From NCBI RefSeq assembly GCF_036323735.1, contig NC_086020.1, positions 87,049,710 through 87,113,709 on the forward strand: 64,000 bases of DNA, given 5' to 3'. This DNA comes from Rattus norvegicus. Lineage: Eukaryota; Chordata; Mammalia; Rodentia; Muridae. This document shows, one piece after another, positions 46,914 to 58,539 of the stretch (position 1 is its first letter; each line of letters opens with the position of its first letter). A program made the translations under genes and the position numbers. The notes beneath the pieces are model-generated. The model was not told the origin of the DNA. It saw nothing but the letters and a program-made list of their open reading frames with translations, and made no database searches.

Positions 46914-47452
46914 TCCTTTAATTGGATATTTTTAATTTACATTTCATATATTATTCCCTTTCCCAGTATCCTGGACATAAGCCCCCTATCCCATCTCCCT
47001 CCCCTTATTGTATAATAGTGTTTTCCTCCCAATCCCCCCTTCACCCACCCAAAATTCGGCTTCACTGACAGTCCAACCTTGATAGGACCAAGGGATTATC
47101 CTTCCATTAATGTCCAACAAAGCCATCATCTGCTACATATGCACCTGCAGCACTGGGTCAGTCCATGCATAATCTTTTGGTAGTATTTTAGTCCCTGGGA
47201 GGTTTGGTTGGTTGGCATTGTTGTTCTTATGGGGTCTCATGCCCCTTCAGCTCTCTCAATCCTTTCTCTAATTCCCCCATCAGGGATCCCATTCTCAGTT
47301 CAATGGTTTGCTGCTAGCATTTGCCTCAATATTTGACATGCTTTGGCTGTGTCTCTCAGGAGAGACCGACACCCAGTTCCTGTCAGCATGCATTTCTTAG
47401 CTTCATAAATCTTATCTAGTTTTGGTGGCTGTGTGTGTGTGTGTATGTGTGC

Positions 47453-47508
<56 letters not shown>

Positions 47509-50500
47509 CACATGTGGGGCAGGCTCTGAATGGCTGTTCCTTCAGTCCTCTGCTCCAACCTTTACCGCCATATCCCCTCCTATGAATATTTTTGTTCCCC
47601 CTTTTAAGAAGGATTGAAACATCCACACTTTGGTCATCCTTCTTCTAGAGTTTCATGTAGTCTGTGGGTTGTATCTTAGCTATTTCAAGTATTTGGGTTA
47701 ATATCCACTTATCAGTGAGTGCATACCAAGTGTGTTTTTCTGTGATTGGGTTACCTCACTCAGGATGATGTTTTCTAGTTCAATTCATTTGCCTACGAAC
47801 TTCATGGAGTCATTGTTTCTGATAGCTGAGTACTCCATTGTGTATTTGTACCACATTCTCTGTATACATTCCTCTGGTGAAGGGCATCTGGGTTCTTTCC
47901 AGCTTCTGGCTATTATAAAGAGGGCTGCTGTGAACATAGTGGAGCATTCATCTTTGTTGAATGCTTGAGCATCGCTTGGGTATATGGCCAGGGGTAGTAT
48001 AACTGGATCCTCACATAGTGCAATGTCCAGTTTTCTTAGGAATGTCCATACTAATTTCCAGAGGGATTGTACCAGTTTGTAATCCCACCAACACTGGAGG
48101 AGTGTTCCTCTTTCATCCCGTCCTCGCCAGCATCTGTTGCCACCTCAGTTTTTACGCTTACTCATTCTGACTGGTGTGAGGTGGAATCTCAGGGTTGTTT
48201 TGATTTGTATTATCCTGATTATGAATGATGTTGAACATTTCTCTAGGTACTTCTCAGACATTTGATATTCCTCGGGGGAGAATTATTTGCTTAGCTCTAT
48301 ACCCCATTTTTAATAGGGTTATTTGGCTCTCTCGATTCTAACTTCTTGAGTTCTTTGTATATATTGGATATTAACCCACTATCAGATGTAGGATTGGTAA
48401 AGATCTTTTCTAAATATGTTGCTTGCCATTTTGTCCTAATGACAGTGTCTTTTGCCTTACAGAAGCTTTGCAATTTTATAAGGTCCTACTTGTCAATTCT
48501 TGATCTTACAGCTTAAGCCATTGGTGTTTTGTTCAGGAAACTATCTCCAGGGCCCATGTGATTAAGACTCTTCCTCACCTTTTCTTCTGTTAATTTGAGT
48601 GTATCTAGTTTTATGTGGAGGTCCTTGATCCGCTTGGACTTAAACTTTGTACAGGATGATAAGAAGGGATGACTTGCATTCTTCTACATGCTAACATAGA
48701 GTTGAACCAGCCCCAATTTTTGAAAATGGTATCTTTTCCCCCATTGGATGGATTTAGCTCCTTTGACAAGGATCAAGTGACCATAAGTGTGTGGGTTCAT
48801 TATTGGGTCTTCAATTCTATTCCACTGATCTACCTACCTGTCTCTGTACCAATACCATACAATTTTTATCACAATTGCTCTGTAATACTGATTGAGGTCA
48901 GGGATGATAATTTCCCAAGAAGTTGTTTTATTGTTGAGGATATTTTTCGCTGTAATGGTTTTTTTGTTATTCCAAATGAATATGCAAATTGCTCTTTTTA
49001 ACTCTATGAAGTATTGTGTTAGAATTTTGATGGGGGTTGCATTGACTCTGTAGACTTCTTTTGGCAAAATGGCCATTTTTACTATATTAATCCTGCCAAT
49101 CCATGAGTCTGGGAGGTCTTTCCATCTTTTAAGATCTTCTTCAATTTCTTTCTTCAGATACTTGAAGTTCTTGTCATACAAATCTTTCACTTGCTGTGTT
49201 AGAGTGAGAGCAAGTTATTTTATATTATTTGGTAATATTGTGATAGTGTCATTTCCCTAATTTCTTTCTCAGCCTCTTTATCCTTTGAGTAGATGAAGGC
49301 TTCTGATTTGTCTGAGTTAATTTTATACCCATCTACTTTGCTGAACTTGTTTATCAGGCTTAGTGGTTCTCTGGTGGAACTTTTGGGGTCACTTAAGTTT
49401 ACTATCATATCATCTGCAAATAGAGATATTCTGACTTCTTCCTTTCAAATTTTTAACCCTTTGTGCTCCTTTTGTTGTCTGACTGTTCTGGCTAGGACTT
49501 CGAGTACTATATTGAGTAAGTAGGGAGAGAGTGGGCAGCCGTGTCTAATCGCTGATTTTAGTGGAATTGCTTCAAGTTTCTCTCCATTCATTTTAATGTT
49601 AGCTACTGGTTTGTTGTATATTGGTTTTACTGTGTTTAGGAATGGGCATTGAATTCCTGATTTTCCAGGGCTTTTATCATGTAGGGCTGATGCATTTTCT
49701 CAAATGCTTTCTCAGCATATAATCAAATGATCATGTTTTTTTTCTCTGAATGTTATATAGTGGATTATGTTGATGGATTTCCATATATTGAACCATCCCT
49801 GCATAACTGGGGTGAAACTTACTTGATCATGGGGAGTGATCTCTTTGATATGTTCTTGGATTCAGTTTGTAAAAATTCCACTGAGTATTTTTTCATTGAT
49901 ATTCATAAGGGAAAATGGTCTGAATTTTTTCTTTGTTAGGTCTTTGTGGGGTTTAGGTTTAAGGGTAATTGTGGCTTCACAGAAGGAATTTGGTAGCTCC
50001 TTCTGTTTCTATTTTGTGGAATAATTTGGACACTATTGGTATGAGGTCTTCTATGAAGGTGTGATTGAATTCTGAACTAAACTAATTTGTTACTGGAACC
50101 TTTTTGATTAGAAGAGTTTTAATCACATCTTCTATTTCTATAGGAGCTATGATACTGTCAGGATGGTTTATCGGTTCCTGATTTAACTTTGGTACCTAGT
50201 ATATGTCTGGAAAATTTTCAATTTCATCCAGATTTTCCAGTTTTGTTGGTTTAGTGGTAGGATTTGATGATTTTATTATATTTCCTCAGATTCTGTTGTT
50301 ATGACTCCCTTTTCATTTCTCAGTTGCTTAATTTGGACACATGCTCTACCCCTTGATTAGTCAGCTAAGGTTTTTTCAATCTTTTTGATTTTCTCAAAGA
50401 AGCAGCTCCTGCTTTGTTGATTCTTTGTATAGTCCTTTCTGTTTCTACTTGGTTGATTTAAACCCTGAGTTTGATTATTTCCTGCCTTCTTCTCCTCTTT

Positions 50501-51236
50501 AGTGTATTTGCCTTTTTGTTTTCTAAAGCTTTTAGGTGTGCTGTCAAGTTGCTGATAGATGCTCTCTCCTGCTTATATTTGCAAACACTCAGAGGTATGC
50601 ATTTTCCTCTTAGCACTCCTTTCATTGCATCCAATAAGTTTCTGTATGTTCTGCCTTAATTTTTATTAAATTCTAAGAAGTCCTTAATTTCTTTCTTTAT
50701 TTCTTCCTTGACCAAGTTATCATTGAATAGAGCATTGTTCACCTTCCATGTATATGTGGGCTTTCAGTCATTATTTTTGTTATTGAAGGCCATCTTTAGT
50801 CTGTGCTGGTCTGATGAGGATGCATGTTACTATTTCTATCTTCCTATATCTGTTGAGGTCTGTTTTGTAACGATTATATAATCAATTTTGGGGAAGGTAC
50901 CATGAGGTGTTGAGTAGAAGGTATACCCTATTATTTTAGGATAGAATGTTCTATAAATGATTGTTAAGTCCATTTGGTTCATAACTTCTGTTAGTTTCTC
51001 TATGTCTCTGTTTAATTTCTGTTTCCATGATCTGTCCATTGATGAGAGTGGGGTGTTGAAATATTTTACTATTATTCTTTGGGGTACAGTGTGTGCTTTG
51101 AGCTTTAGTAAGATTTCTTTTATGAAGTCAGTTGCCCTTGCGTTTGGACCATAGATATTTAGGATTGAGAGTACATATTGTTGGACTTTTTTCCTTTGAT
51201 GAGTATCAAGTGTCCTTCCTTATCTTTTTTTATGAC
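46914..51236 (-). mobile_element. Old LINE-1, right-arm copy of 1-4,272
   Basis: On the minus strand it runs from the ORF2 endonuclease (about residue 95) through reverse transcriptase and C-terminal region to the 3'UTR, ending near 46,914. It has many stops and frameshifts. Homology to ORF2 stops at 51,236, where a 9-base repeat (TAGTGTTAC twice) leads into LINE-1 5'UTR sequence. The FADD box reads FADDMIVNLSDP near 49,385-49,420 and is better preserved than in the left copy. Confidence 0.92.
47431..47508. repeat. (GT)n tract in LINE-1 3'UTR
   Basis: About 78 bases of GT repeat with TATG interruptions. It is the partner of 3,701-3,758, longer and differently interrupted. Confidence 0.95.
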
Positions 51237-51240
51237 TAGT

Positions 51241-51952
51241 GTTACTAGTGTTACTTTGTTCTGCTATTTCTGACAGTGGCTAGACTGTCCTATAAGCCTG
51301 TGTGTCAGGAGTGCTGTAGACCTGTTTTCCTCTCTTTCAGTCAGTTATGGGGACAGAGTGTTCTGCTTTCGGGCGTGTAGTTTTTCCTCTCTACAGGTCT
51401 TCAGCTGTTCCTGTGGGCCTGTGTCTTGAGTTCACCAGGCAGCTTTCTTGCAGCAGAAAATTTGGTCTTACCTGTGGTCCCGAGGCTCAAGTTCGCTCAT
51501 GGGGTGCTGCCCACGGGCTCTCTGCAGCGTCAGCAACCAGGAAGACCTGTGCCGCCCCTTCCGGGAGCTTCAGTGCACCAGGGTTCCAGATGGTCTTTGG
51601 CTTTTTCCTCTGGCGTCCGAGATGTGTGTGCAGAGAGCAGTCTCTTCTGGTTTCCCAGGCTTGTCTGCCTCTCTGAAGGTTTAGCTCTCCCTCACACGGG
51701 ATTTGGGTACGGAGAACTGTGTATCCGGTCTGTTTCCTTCAGGTTGGGGCGGTGTCTCAGGCAGGGGTCCTGCCGCTCCTGGGCCCTCCCCCACGGGAGC
51801 CCAAAGGCCTTATACAGTTTCCTCTTGGGCCAGGAATGTGGGCAGGGGTGAGCAGTGTTGGTGGTCTCTTCCGCTCTGCAGCCTCAGGAGTGCCCACCTG
51901 ACCAGGTGGTTGGGTCTCTCTCTCACGGGGTCTGGGAGCAGAGAGCTGCTTG
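51241..51952 (-). mobile_element. Isolated LINE-1 5'UTR fragment
   Basis: The 712 bases match the 5'UTR of the young LINE-1 (45,050-45,740) at about 95% by eye over 300 bases. The match starts about 12 bases upstream of the ORF1 start and ends at GAGAGCTGCT. No ORF1 or matching ORF2 follows on its 3' side: instead there is old ORF2 sequence at 51,236. On the other side another old LINE-1 begins at 51,953. A LINE-1 piece that lacks its 3' end is not what ordinary reverse transcription from the 3' end produces. Confidence 0.85.
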
Positions 51953-53123
51953 ATTTCTTTTATTTCTTTGCTAACCTTGTGATCATTGACTAGAAAATTG
52001 TTCAGTTTCAGTGAGTTTTTAGGCTTTCTCCTGTTTTTCTTTTGGTGAGTAACAGTTTTAATTCACACATGTCTGATAAGATACAAACAATTATTTCAAA
52101 TCGTATCTTTTCAGGCTTGGTTCATGTCTGACACAATTTTGAGAAGTTTCAATGAAGTATTGAAAAAAATGTTCATTCTTTTGAGATTGGTTGAAATACT
52201 GTATAAATATCTTTCAGATCCATTTGATTCACAATATTTGTTATTTTCAATATTTATGTTTAGTTTATGTCTGGATTACTTGTCTATTTGGTGAGAGTGA
52301 TATGTTGTAGTTTCCCCATATTAATGTATGGGGCTTGGTGTATAATTTCAGCTTTTGTAATTTTTTTCAGACTTGGGTGCTTTTGCATTTGAGGCATTAA
52401 TGTTTAGAATTGAGATGTTAGTGTCAGGGATTTTTCCTTTGATGATTATACAATGTCCTTTACCATTTCTTTTGATTAAATTTGGTTGAAAATCTATTTT
52501 ATTTAATATTAAGAATGGCTACTCCAGCTTATGTCTCGGGTATGTTGGATTTCAAAATATTTTTTCAGTCTTTTACTTTGAGTTAATATCCATCTGTGTT
52601 GCTGAGGTATGTTTCTTGTATAGAGCAGAATGACAGACCCTGTTTTTGTATCCATTCTGTTAGCCTGTGCATCTTTACTGAGACATTGAGTCCATTGATG
52701 TTGAAAGATATTAATGTTCAATGTTTTTTTAATTTTGGTGGTGTTAGTGTCTGTGTGGGAGTATGTGTGTTTGTGTGCGTGTGTGTGTGCATGTGTGTGT
52801 GTGCTTGTGTGTGTATGTGTTTGTGTATTTCCCTTTCTTTGGCTTTGCTGGTGTGGAATTATTTATTTCTTATGTTTCCCTACATGCAGGTACCCTTCTT
52901 TGATTGGCGATTTCCTTCTATAATCTTTTGTTGGGCTATGTTTGTAGACAGGTATTGTTTAAATTTGTTTTTTGTTCACAGAATATTTTGTTTTCTCCAT
53001 CTATAGTTATTGAAAATTTCATTTTGTATAGTAGTCCATTCTGAAATATGTGGTCTCTTCAGGTCTGTAGAGTATTTTCCCAGGTCCTTCTGGGTTTTTT
53101 AGTATTGGTGGAGAGGTCAGGTA
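51953..53123 (-). mobile_element. Old LINE-1 fragment, ORF2 5' part to ORF1
   Basis: On the minus strand it contains the C-terminal part of ORF1 (from 53,123), the inter-ORF region with an imperfect TG tract (52,746-52,832) and the endonuclease half of ORF2 (to 51,953, about residue 295). It is more diverged than the young copies, with frequent stops. Confidence 0.8.
52746..52832. repeat. Imperfect (TG)n tract
   Basis: TG repeat with several GC and TT interruptions, between the ORF1 and ORF2 remnants of the old LINE-1. Confidence 0.9.
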
Positions 53124-53401
53124 TAAGGAAAAGAACAAGAAAGCCAAACTCAAGAACCAATTTTTCCTCTCTAATTCACATCTTATAAGTGTATGCTGTG
53201 GTCTTTCGGTGAGTGTTATGACTAACAGTAGTTGTAAACTTGGCCTCTGAAAAGAGGAACCTGAATTGAAGAACTTCTTACTATATGTTTGTTTATGAAT
53301 TCATCTTTGTGGCATTCTTTTCATTGCTAATCATGGAGGGCCTATTCCCCTGTGGGCAATGCTATTCCAGTAAGGTGAATGATGTCTGAATAAAATGGAA
53401 C

Positions 53402-53515
53402 TCAAGCCAGACATGGTGGTACATTCCATTAATGACAACCCTGGGTGACAGTTGCAGGTTGATCTCTATGAGTTCCAGGTGAGCCAGAGCTACATATTTA
53501 GACCCTATCAACTAA
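53402..53515 (+). mobile_element. B1 SINE
   Basis: GCCAGACATGGTGGTACATTCC, then GTTGATCTCTATGAGTTCC and GCCAGAGCTACATATTTAG follow B1 order. It is diverged and has a short A/T-rich tail. Confidence 0.8.
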
Positions 53516-53639
53516 TAAATATATTTTTCTATTTACTTTTAGTTGATTTAAATATTCTTACTTTTATCCGATTTCAGTCAAGTCTTCAACTTTATAAATA
53601 AAAATTTAAAGATGTAGGTGTATTTTTCAATTGAAAAAT

Positions 53640-54300
53640 TGTTTCACTTATTCACTTTATGACCCTCTCAATTCCCTCTCCTCGTCACTGTATCCCACTA
53701 TCCTCCTTCCATCATCCCTCTCCTCATTTTAGCTGGTAGGGGTCCTCTGGGTATCCCCATACACTTGCACTTCAAATCTTTGCCAGACCAGGTACTTTTT
53801 CTTCCACTGAGACCAGATATGGCACTCCAGCTAATAGAATATATCCCACAAACAGGCAATCATTTTGGAATTGTTCCCATCCCAGTTGTTTCAGGGTATA
53901 AATCAAAACAACTATAAGATTTCATATTACACAAATTAAAATGGCTAAGAAAAATAATCAAAAGATAGCACATGCTGTTAAGGATGTGCAAAAAGCGAGA
54001 ATATTCCATTGCTGTTGGGAGCACAATTTGTACAACCACTTTGGAAATCATTTTTTGTTCGTTTCTTAGAAAAGTGTAAATAGTTCTGCCTCAAGACTCA
54101 GCTACGCCACTCCTGGGCAAATAACCGAAAGATGCTCCAACATCTTACAAATATACTTTCTTTACTATGTCCATATTAGCTTAATCTGTAACTGCCAGAA
54201 GCTGGAAACATCCTAGATATCCCTTACTTAAAGAATGGATGAAGGAAATGTGATATATATACACAATGGAATACTATTCAGCTATTAAATACCAAAGTGT
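53640..54300 (-). mobile_element. Old LINE-1 with 5' inversion
   Basis: 53,640-53,890 is Lx-type 3'UTR on the minus strand (CCAGCTAATAGAATATATCCC). 53,893-54,300 is the C-terminal part of ORF2 on the plus strand, ending at CAGCTATTAAATACC. Head-inverted 5' ends of this kind are made by twin priming. The middle of the 3'UTR is missing. Confidence 0.72.
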
Positions 54301-55481
54301 AGGATTATGCTTTATGAGAAGCATCTCCTGAATATTGGGGCATATTTACTGAGTAGGACTCAAATGAAACACAGAGGCATGATACGTCGACAAACATATG
54401 AGGTATAACCAGTAAAGAAATGGAAGATATTATTTCATTGGAGTATTGGATTAGTTGAATATAGTAGAAAGGTAAAACTGTCCAAAGATAGAGTCAACAA
54501 GTTTAACAATTAACTTGTTTATTACTTATTTCCTGTTTATTATTTATTACTTTCAGAAAGTTTGCAAAGACAGGTTAAAAGTTCTGTGAATGTACTTTAG
54601 ATTTATATTCTTCATATTAATTATAATATCATTCAAATTTGTGGCTCTTTTCACTTGTGCTTTGATGGTCTGCAATGAAAGATTTTATAATCTGGAGTTC
54701 TGGACTTGACTCTACATAAATTATCTCCTATGGAAATTAGCTCAAGAGTTATTCTTACAACATACTGTATTAAAAACTCATAAGAAGGGGAGACTTAACA
54801 TGTTGTATAAATGAAGTTATTTACTCAAATGAGGGGACTGTTTCTCCAAAGAATTACATGAAAAATCTAGGATAATATGTCAGGAATACATGTATTTTTC
54901 TACCTAATTTCAATGTACGACTGAGGCCAATTGAGTGATGTTTAATAAAAAAGATGCCTTTAGTAGAAAAAAAGGAAATATAATTTAACTGGGAAAGCCA
55001 GCAATATAATCAGGGTTCTTCAGAGAAATAAAAAAAATCAGAAATATTTCTTCTCAATAAAATTATTTAGCATGACAGGAATTTACATTTCTCTTTTCTG
55101 GAACCGGTCAATTTGCTTGGATTGCTCAATATAATTATTTAGCATGAGAAGAATTTATATTTCTCTTTTGTGTACTCATTCAATTTTGTTTGTATTTCGA
55201 AGTTGACCTATGACTAATGGAATGAGATGTAGTTACCACTTACATTAGAGATAAAGACATATTCTCTGTTCACGTCTCTGTATTACAGCTCAATTAGGTT
55301 TGGGGGAACTATTTTTCCCAAAAAGAATTGCTTTCTTGACAATTTTTTCAAGAAAATGACTGATAGGATTTTGGAGACTGGAAAGTCCAGATACTTTGTG
55401 GTGTCTGAAGATCCAGAAAAATTTCGAAAGCTAGTGACTGGTTCTTCCCTTCTGTTGAAAGAAACATGGTAGGAAATCCTT
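54301..55481. other. Unrecognised DNA with a 72-base tandem duplication
   Basis: No gene or repeat family recognised. Contains two tandem copies of a 72-base unit at 55,054-55,125 and 55,126-55,197. Confidence 0.55.
55054..55197. repeat. 72-base tandem duplication
   Basis: Unit 1 starts TCAATAAAATTATTTAGCAT and unit 2 TCAATATAATTATTTAGCAT. The two stay aligned over about 72 bases, with roughly 15-18 differences by eye. Confidence 0.8.
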
Positions 55482-56031
55482 TCTTTTTTCTTTTTTTAAA
55501 ATTTTTTATTAGATATATTTCTTTACTTACATTTCAAATGTTATTCCCCTTCTCGGTTTCCTCTCCATAAGCACCCATTACTTCCCCTCCCCCACCCCCA
55601 TACGGGTATTCCCCCTATATATCCCCCTTATTGCCCACCCCCCATATTTCCCTGCACTTGAGGTCCAACCTTGGCAGGACTAAGGGCTTCCCCTTCCCCT
55701 GGTGTCACCAAAAGACTATTTTATACTACATATAGAGTTGGAGCCCTTGGTAAGTCCATGTATAATCTTTTGGTAGTGGTTTAGTCCCTGGAAGGTCTGG
55801 TTGGTTGACATAATTGTTCTTATGGGGTTGCAAGCTCCTTCAACTCTTTCAATATTTCCTATAATTCCCCCCAAGGGGGTCCTGATATCAATTCAGTGTT
55901 TTGCTGCTAGCATTGACCTCTGTATTGGACATGCTCTGGATGTGTCTCTGAGGAAAGATCTATACCCGGTCCCTTTCAGCATGCGTTTTCTAGCTTCATC
56001 AATCTTATCTAGTTTTGCTGAATATATACAT

Positions 56032-56098
<67 letters not shown>

Positions 56099-58000
56099 TG
56101 GGCCACATGTGGGTCAGGTTCTGAATGGCCATTCCTTAAGTTGCTGCTCTAAACTTTGCTTCCATATCTCCTCCTATGGATATTTTTCCCCTTTTACGAA
56201 GGAGTGAGAGCATCTGCATTTTGGACATCCTTCTTCTTGAGCTTCTTGTGGTCTGTGGATTAGCCAAGGGTAATTCCAGCTTTTTGGCTAATATCCACTT
56301 ATCAATGAGTGCATACCAAGTGTGTTTTTCTGTGATTGAGTAACCTCACTCAGGATGATATTTTCTAGTTCATTCCACTTGCCTATCAATTTTATGAAGT
56401 TTTTGCTTTTGATAGCTGAGTAGTACTCCATTGTGTAGATATACCACATTTTCTTTATCAATTCCTCTGTTGAAGGGCATCTGTGTTCTTTCCAGATTCT
56501 AGCTATTATAAATAAGGCTGCTATGAATATAGTGGAGCATATGTCTTTGTTTTATGTTGGAGCATCTTTTGGGTCCATAACCAAGAGGGGTATAGCTGTG
56601 TCCTTAGGTAGTGGAATGTCCAAATTCTGAGGAACCTCCAGACTGATTTCCAGAGTGGTTGTACCAGTTTGCAATCCCACCAACAATGGAGGAATGTTCC
56701 TCTTTCTCCACATCCTCTCCAGCATCTGCTGTCACCTGAGTTTTTGATCTTAGCCATTGTGACAGGTGTGAGGTAGAATCTCACTGTTCAAGGCCCATAT
56801 ATAAACAAGTGAAAACAATATACAACAAACCAGTAGCTTACATCAAACTAAATGGAGAGAAACTTGAAGCAATCCCACTAAAATCAGGTACTATACAAGG
56901 CTGAACACTCTCTCCTTACTTATTCAATATAGTACTCGAAGTCCTAGCCAGAGCAAACAGACAGCAAAAGGAGGTTAAAGGGATACAAATTGGAAGGAAT
57001 CAAATTATCAGTATTTGCAGATGATATGATAGTTTACTTATATGACCTCAAAAGTTCCACCAGATAAATACTTAACCCGAAAAACAACTTCAGCAAAGTG
57101 TCGGGGTATAAAATTAACTCAAACAAACCAGTAGACTTTTCCTACACAAAGGATAAGCAGGCTGCGAAAGAAATTATGAAATGACACCCTTCACAATAGT
57201 CCCAAGTAATATAAAATATCTTGGTATGAAATTAACCAAGCAAGTGAAAGATCTGTATGACAAGAACTTCAAGTCTCTGAAGACAGAAATTGAAAATCTC
57301 AGAAGATGGAAAGATCATCCATGCTCATGGATTGGTAGGATTATCATAATAAAGTGGCTATTTTGACAAAAGCAATCTACAGATTCAACTTAATCCCCTT
57401 CAAAATTCCCACTCAATTCTTTATAGAGTTAGAAAGAGCATTTGCAAATTCATTTGGAATAACAAAAACTATCCTCAATAATAAAAGAACTTCTGGGGGA
57501 ATCACCATTCCTGACTTCAAGCAGCATTACAGAGCAATAGTCATAAGAAATGCATGATATTCATACAGAGAAAGGCAGATAGATCAGTGGAAAAGAACTG
57601 AAGACCCAGAAACAAAACCACACACCTATAGTCACTTGATCTTTGACAAAGGAGGTAAAACTATCCTATGGAATAAAGATAGCATTTTCAACAAACGGTG
57701 CTGGTTCAACTGGAGGTCAGCATGTAGAAGAATGCAAAGCAATCCATTCTTACCACCAGGTACAAAGCTTAAGTGAAGTGGATCATGGACTTACACATCA
57801 AACCAGATACACTGAAACTAATGGAAGAAAGATTTGGGAAAAGAACCAAACATATGGGCACTGGGGAAAATTTCCTGAACAAAACACCAATGGCTCGTGC
57901 TCTAAGATCAATATCGATAAGTAGGACCCCATAAAATGGCAAAGCTGTTTTAAAGGAAAAGACAATGTCATTAGGACAAAATGGCAACCAACAGATTTAA
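55482..58000 (-). mobile_element. LINE-1 with large 5' inversion (twin priming)
   Basis: 55,482-56,788 is minus-strand LINE-1 3'UTR and ORF2 C-terminus, with a poly-T start. 56,789-58,000 is plus-strand ORF2 from the reverse transcriptase domain (FADDMIV-like motif near 57,017) to the KRQPTD-like stretch near 57,985. In LINE-1 order about 250 bases between the two pieces are missing. That layout, inverted 5' segment plus small junction deletion, is typical of twin priming. The (CT)n tract at 58,004 follows immediately. Confidence 0.86.
56041..56094. repeat. (TA)n microsatellite
   Basis: About 27 TA units, inside the 3'UTR of the inverted LINE-1 at the position where other copies have CA or TG tracts. 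Confidence 0.97.
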
Positions 58001-58002
58001 GC

Positions 58003-58003
<1 letters not shown>

Positions 58004-58049
<46 letters not shown>

Positions 58050-58058
58050 TCTCTCTGT
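58004..58058. repeat. (CT)n microsatellite
   Basis: CT tract with a few C insertions and a GT. It adjoins the 5' end of the inverted LINE-1. Confidence 0.96.
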
Positions 58059-58059
58059 C

Positions 58060-58539
58060 TCATCTATCTGTCTATCCATCTATTTCTGTGTGTTTCTCTG
58101 TCTCTCTCACACAAACACTCACAAATACCAAACGAAAACTAAAAATCTAAAACAATCTTGGTAAAATATCCAGAATAATGCTTTCAAAATATCTGAGTAC
58201 TGTCATACTGTCACCAGTACAATTGGGCTCTTCAATATTAAAAATAAACCAGGAATAATTTGCAGACCTGGTTGTCTGTTCAAGTTCATGATCAGGCTCC
58301 TCATCAAAGTGAGACAAAGTCTCAAAAAGTTGAAAAAGAAAAGAGGAGGTGTGGGATGTGAAAGAAAAAAAAATAAATTTGAGAAACTAACCATAGTCAA
58401 ATTCAATAGCTGCTACATATGATTCAATCAAGTGCCATTTTCTCTGATGAATTGCTTTCCGAGAATGATGGTTATCATGTTGTCCACTCAGTTATTCATA
58501 ACATTGTATGCATGTAATAATACACAGATCGCAGGTGGT
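58060..58539. other. Unrecognised sequence
   Basis: Nothing identified. It may include the 5' end of the following old LINE-1. Confidence 0.45.

Larger units (their letters stand above)
32138..51227. repeat. Right arm of the large inverted duplication
   Basis: This is the reverse-complement partner of 1-20,310. Its inner end is near 32,138, where homology starts inside an old LINE-1 ORF2. The sequence just before it (32,030-32,137) has no match at the left inner end. The right arm lacks two left-arm blocks of 5,430 and about 1,670 bp, and carries a young LINE-1 complex at 39,354-46,473 in place of left 4,681-6,146. The last base that pairs with base 1 of the window is near 51,227. Confidence 0.9.

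Noticed and set aside
46474..51227. Explaining the arm match as two independent LINE-1 insertions of one subfamily
   Set aside because: The match continues beyond the LINE-1 3' end into single-copy DNA (4,273-4,680 with 46,474-46,913), and the two copies share private changes.
51241..51952. Spliced LINE-1 RNA copy (5'UTR joined to ORF2 at 51,236) as origin of the isolated 5'UTR
   Set aside because: The junction has no GT donor or AG acceptor that I can see. It has a 9-base tandem repeat, and the ORF2 side is far older than the 5'UTR.
56030..56132. Frames rich in isoleucine and tyrosine at 55,801-56,132
   Set aside because: They are translations of the (TA)n tract and LINE-1 3'UTR.
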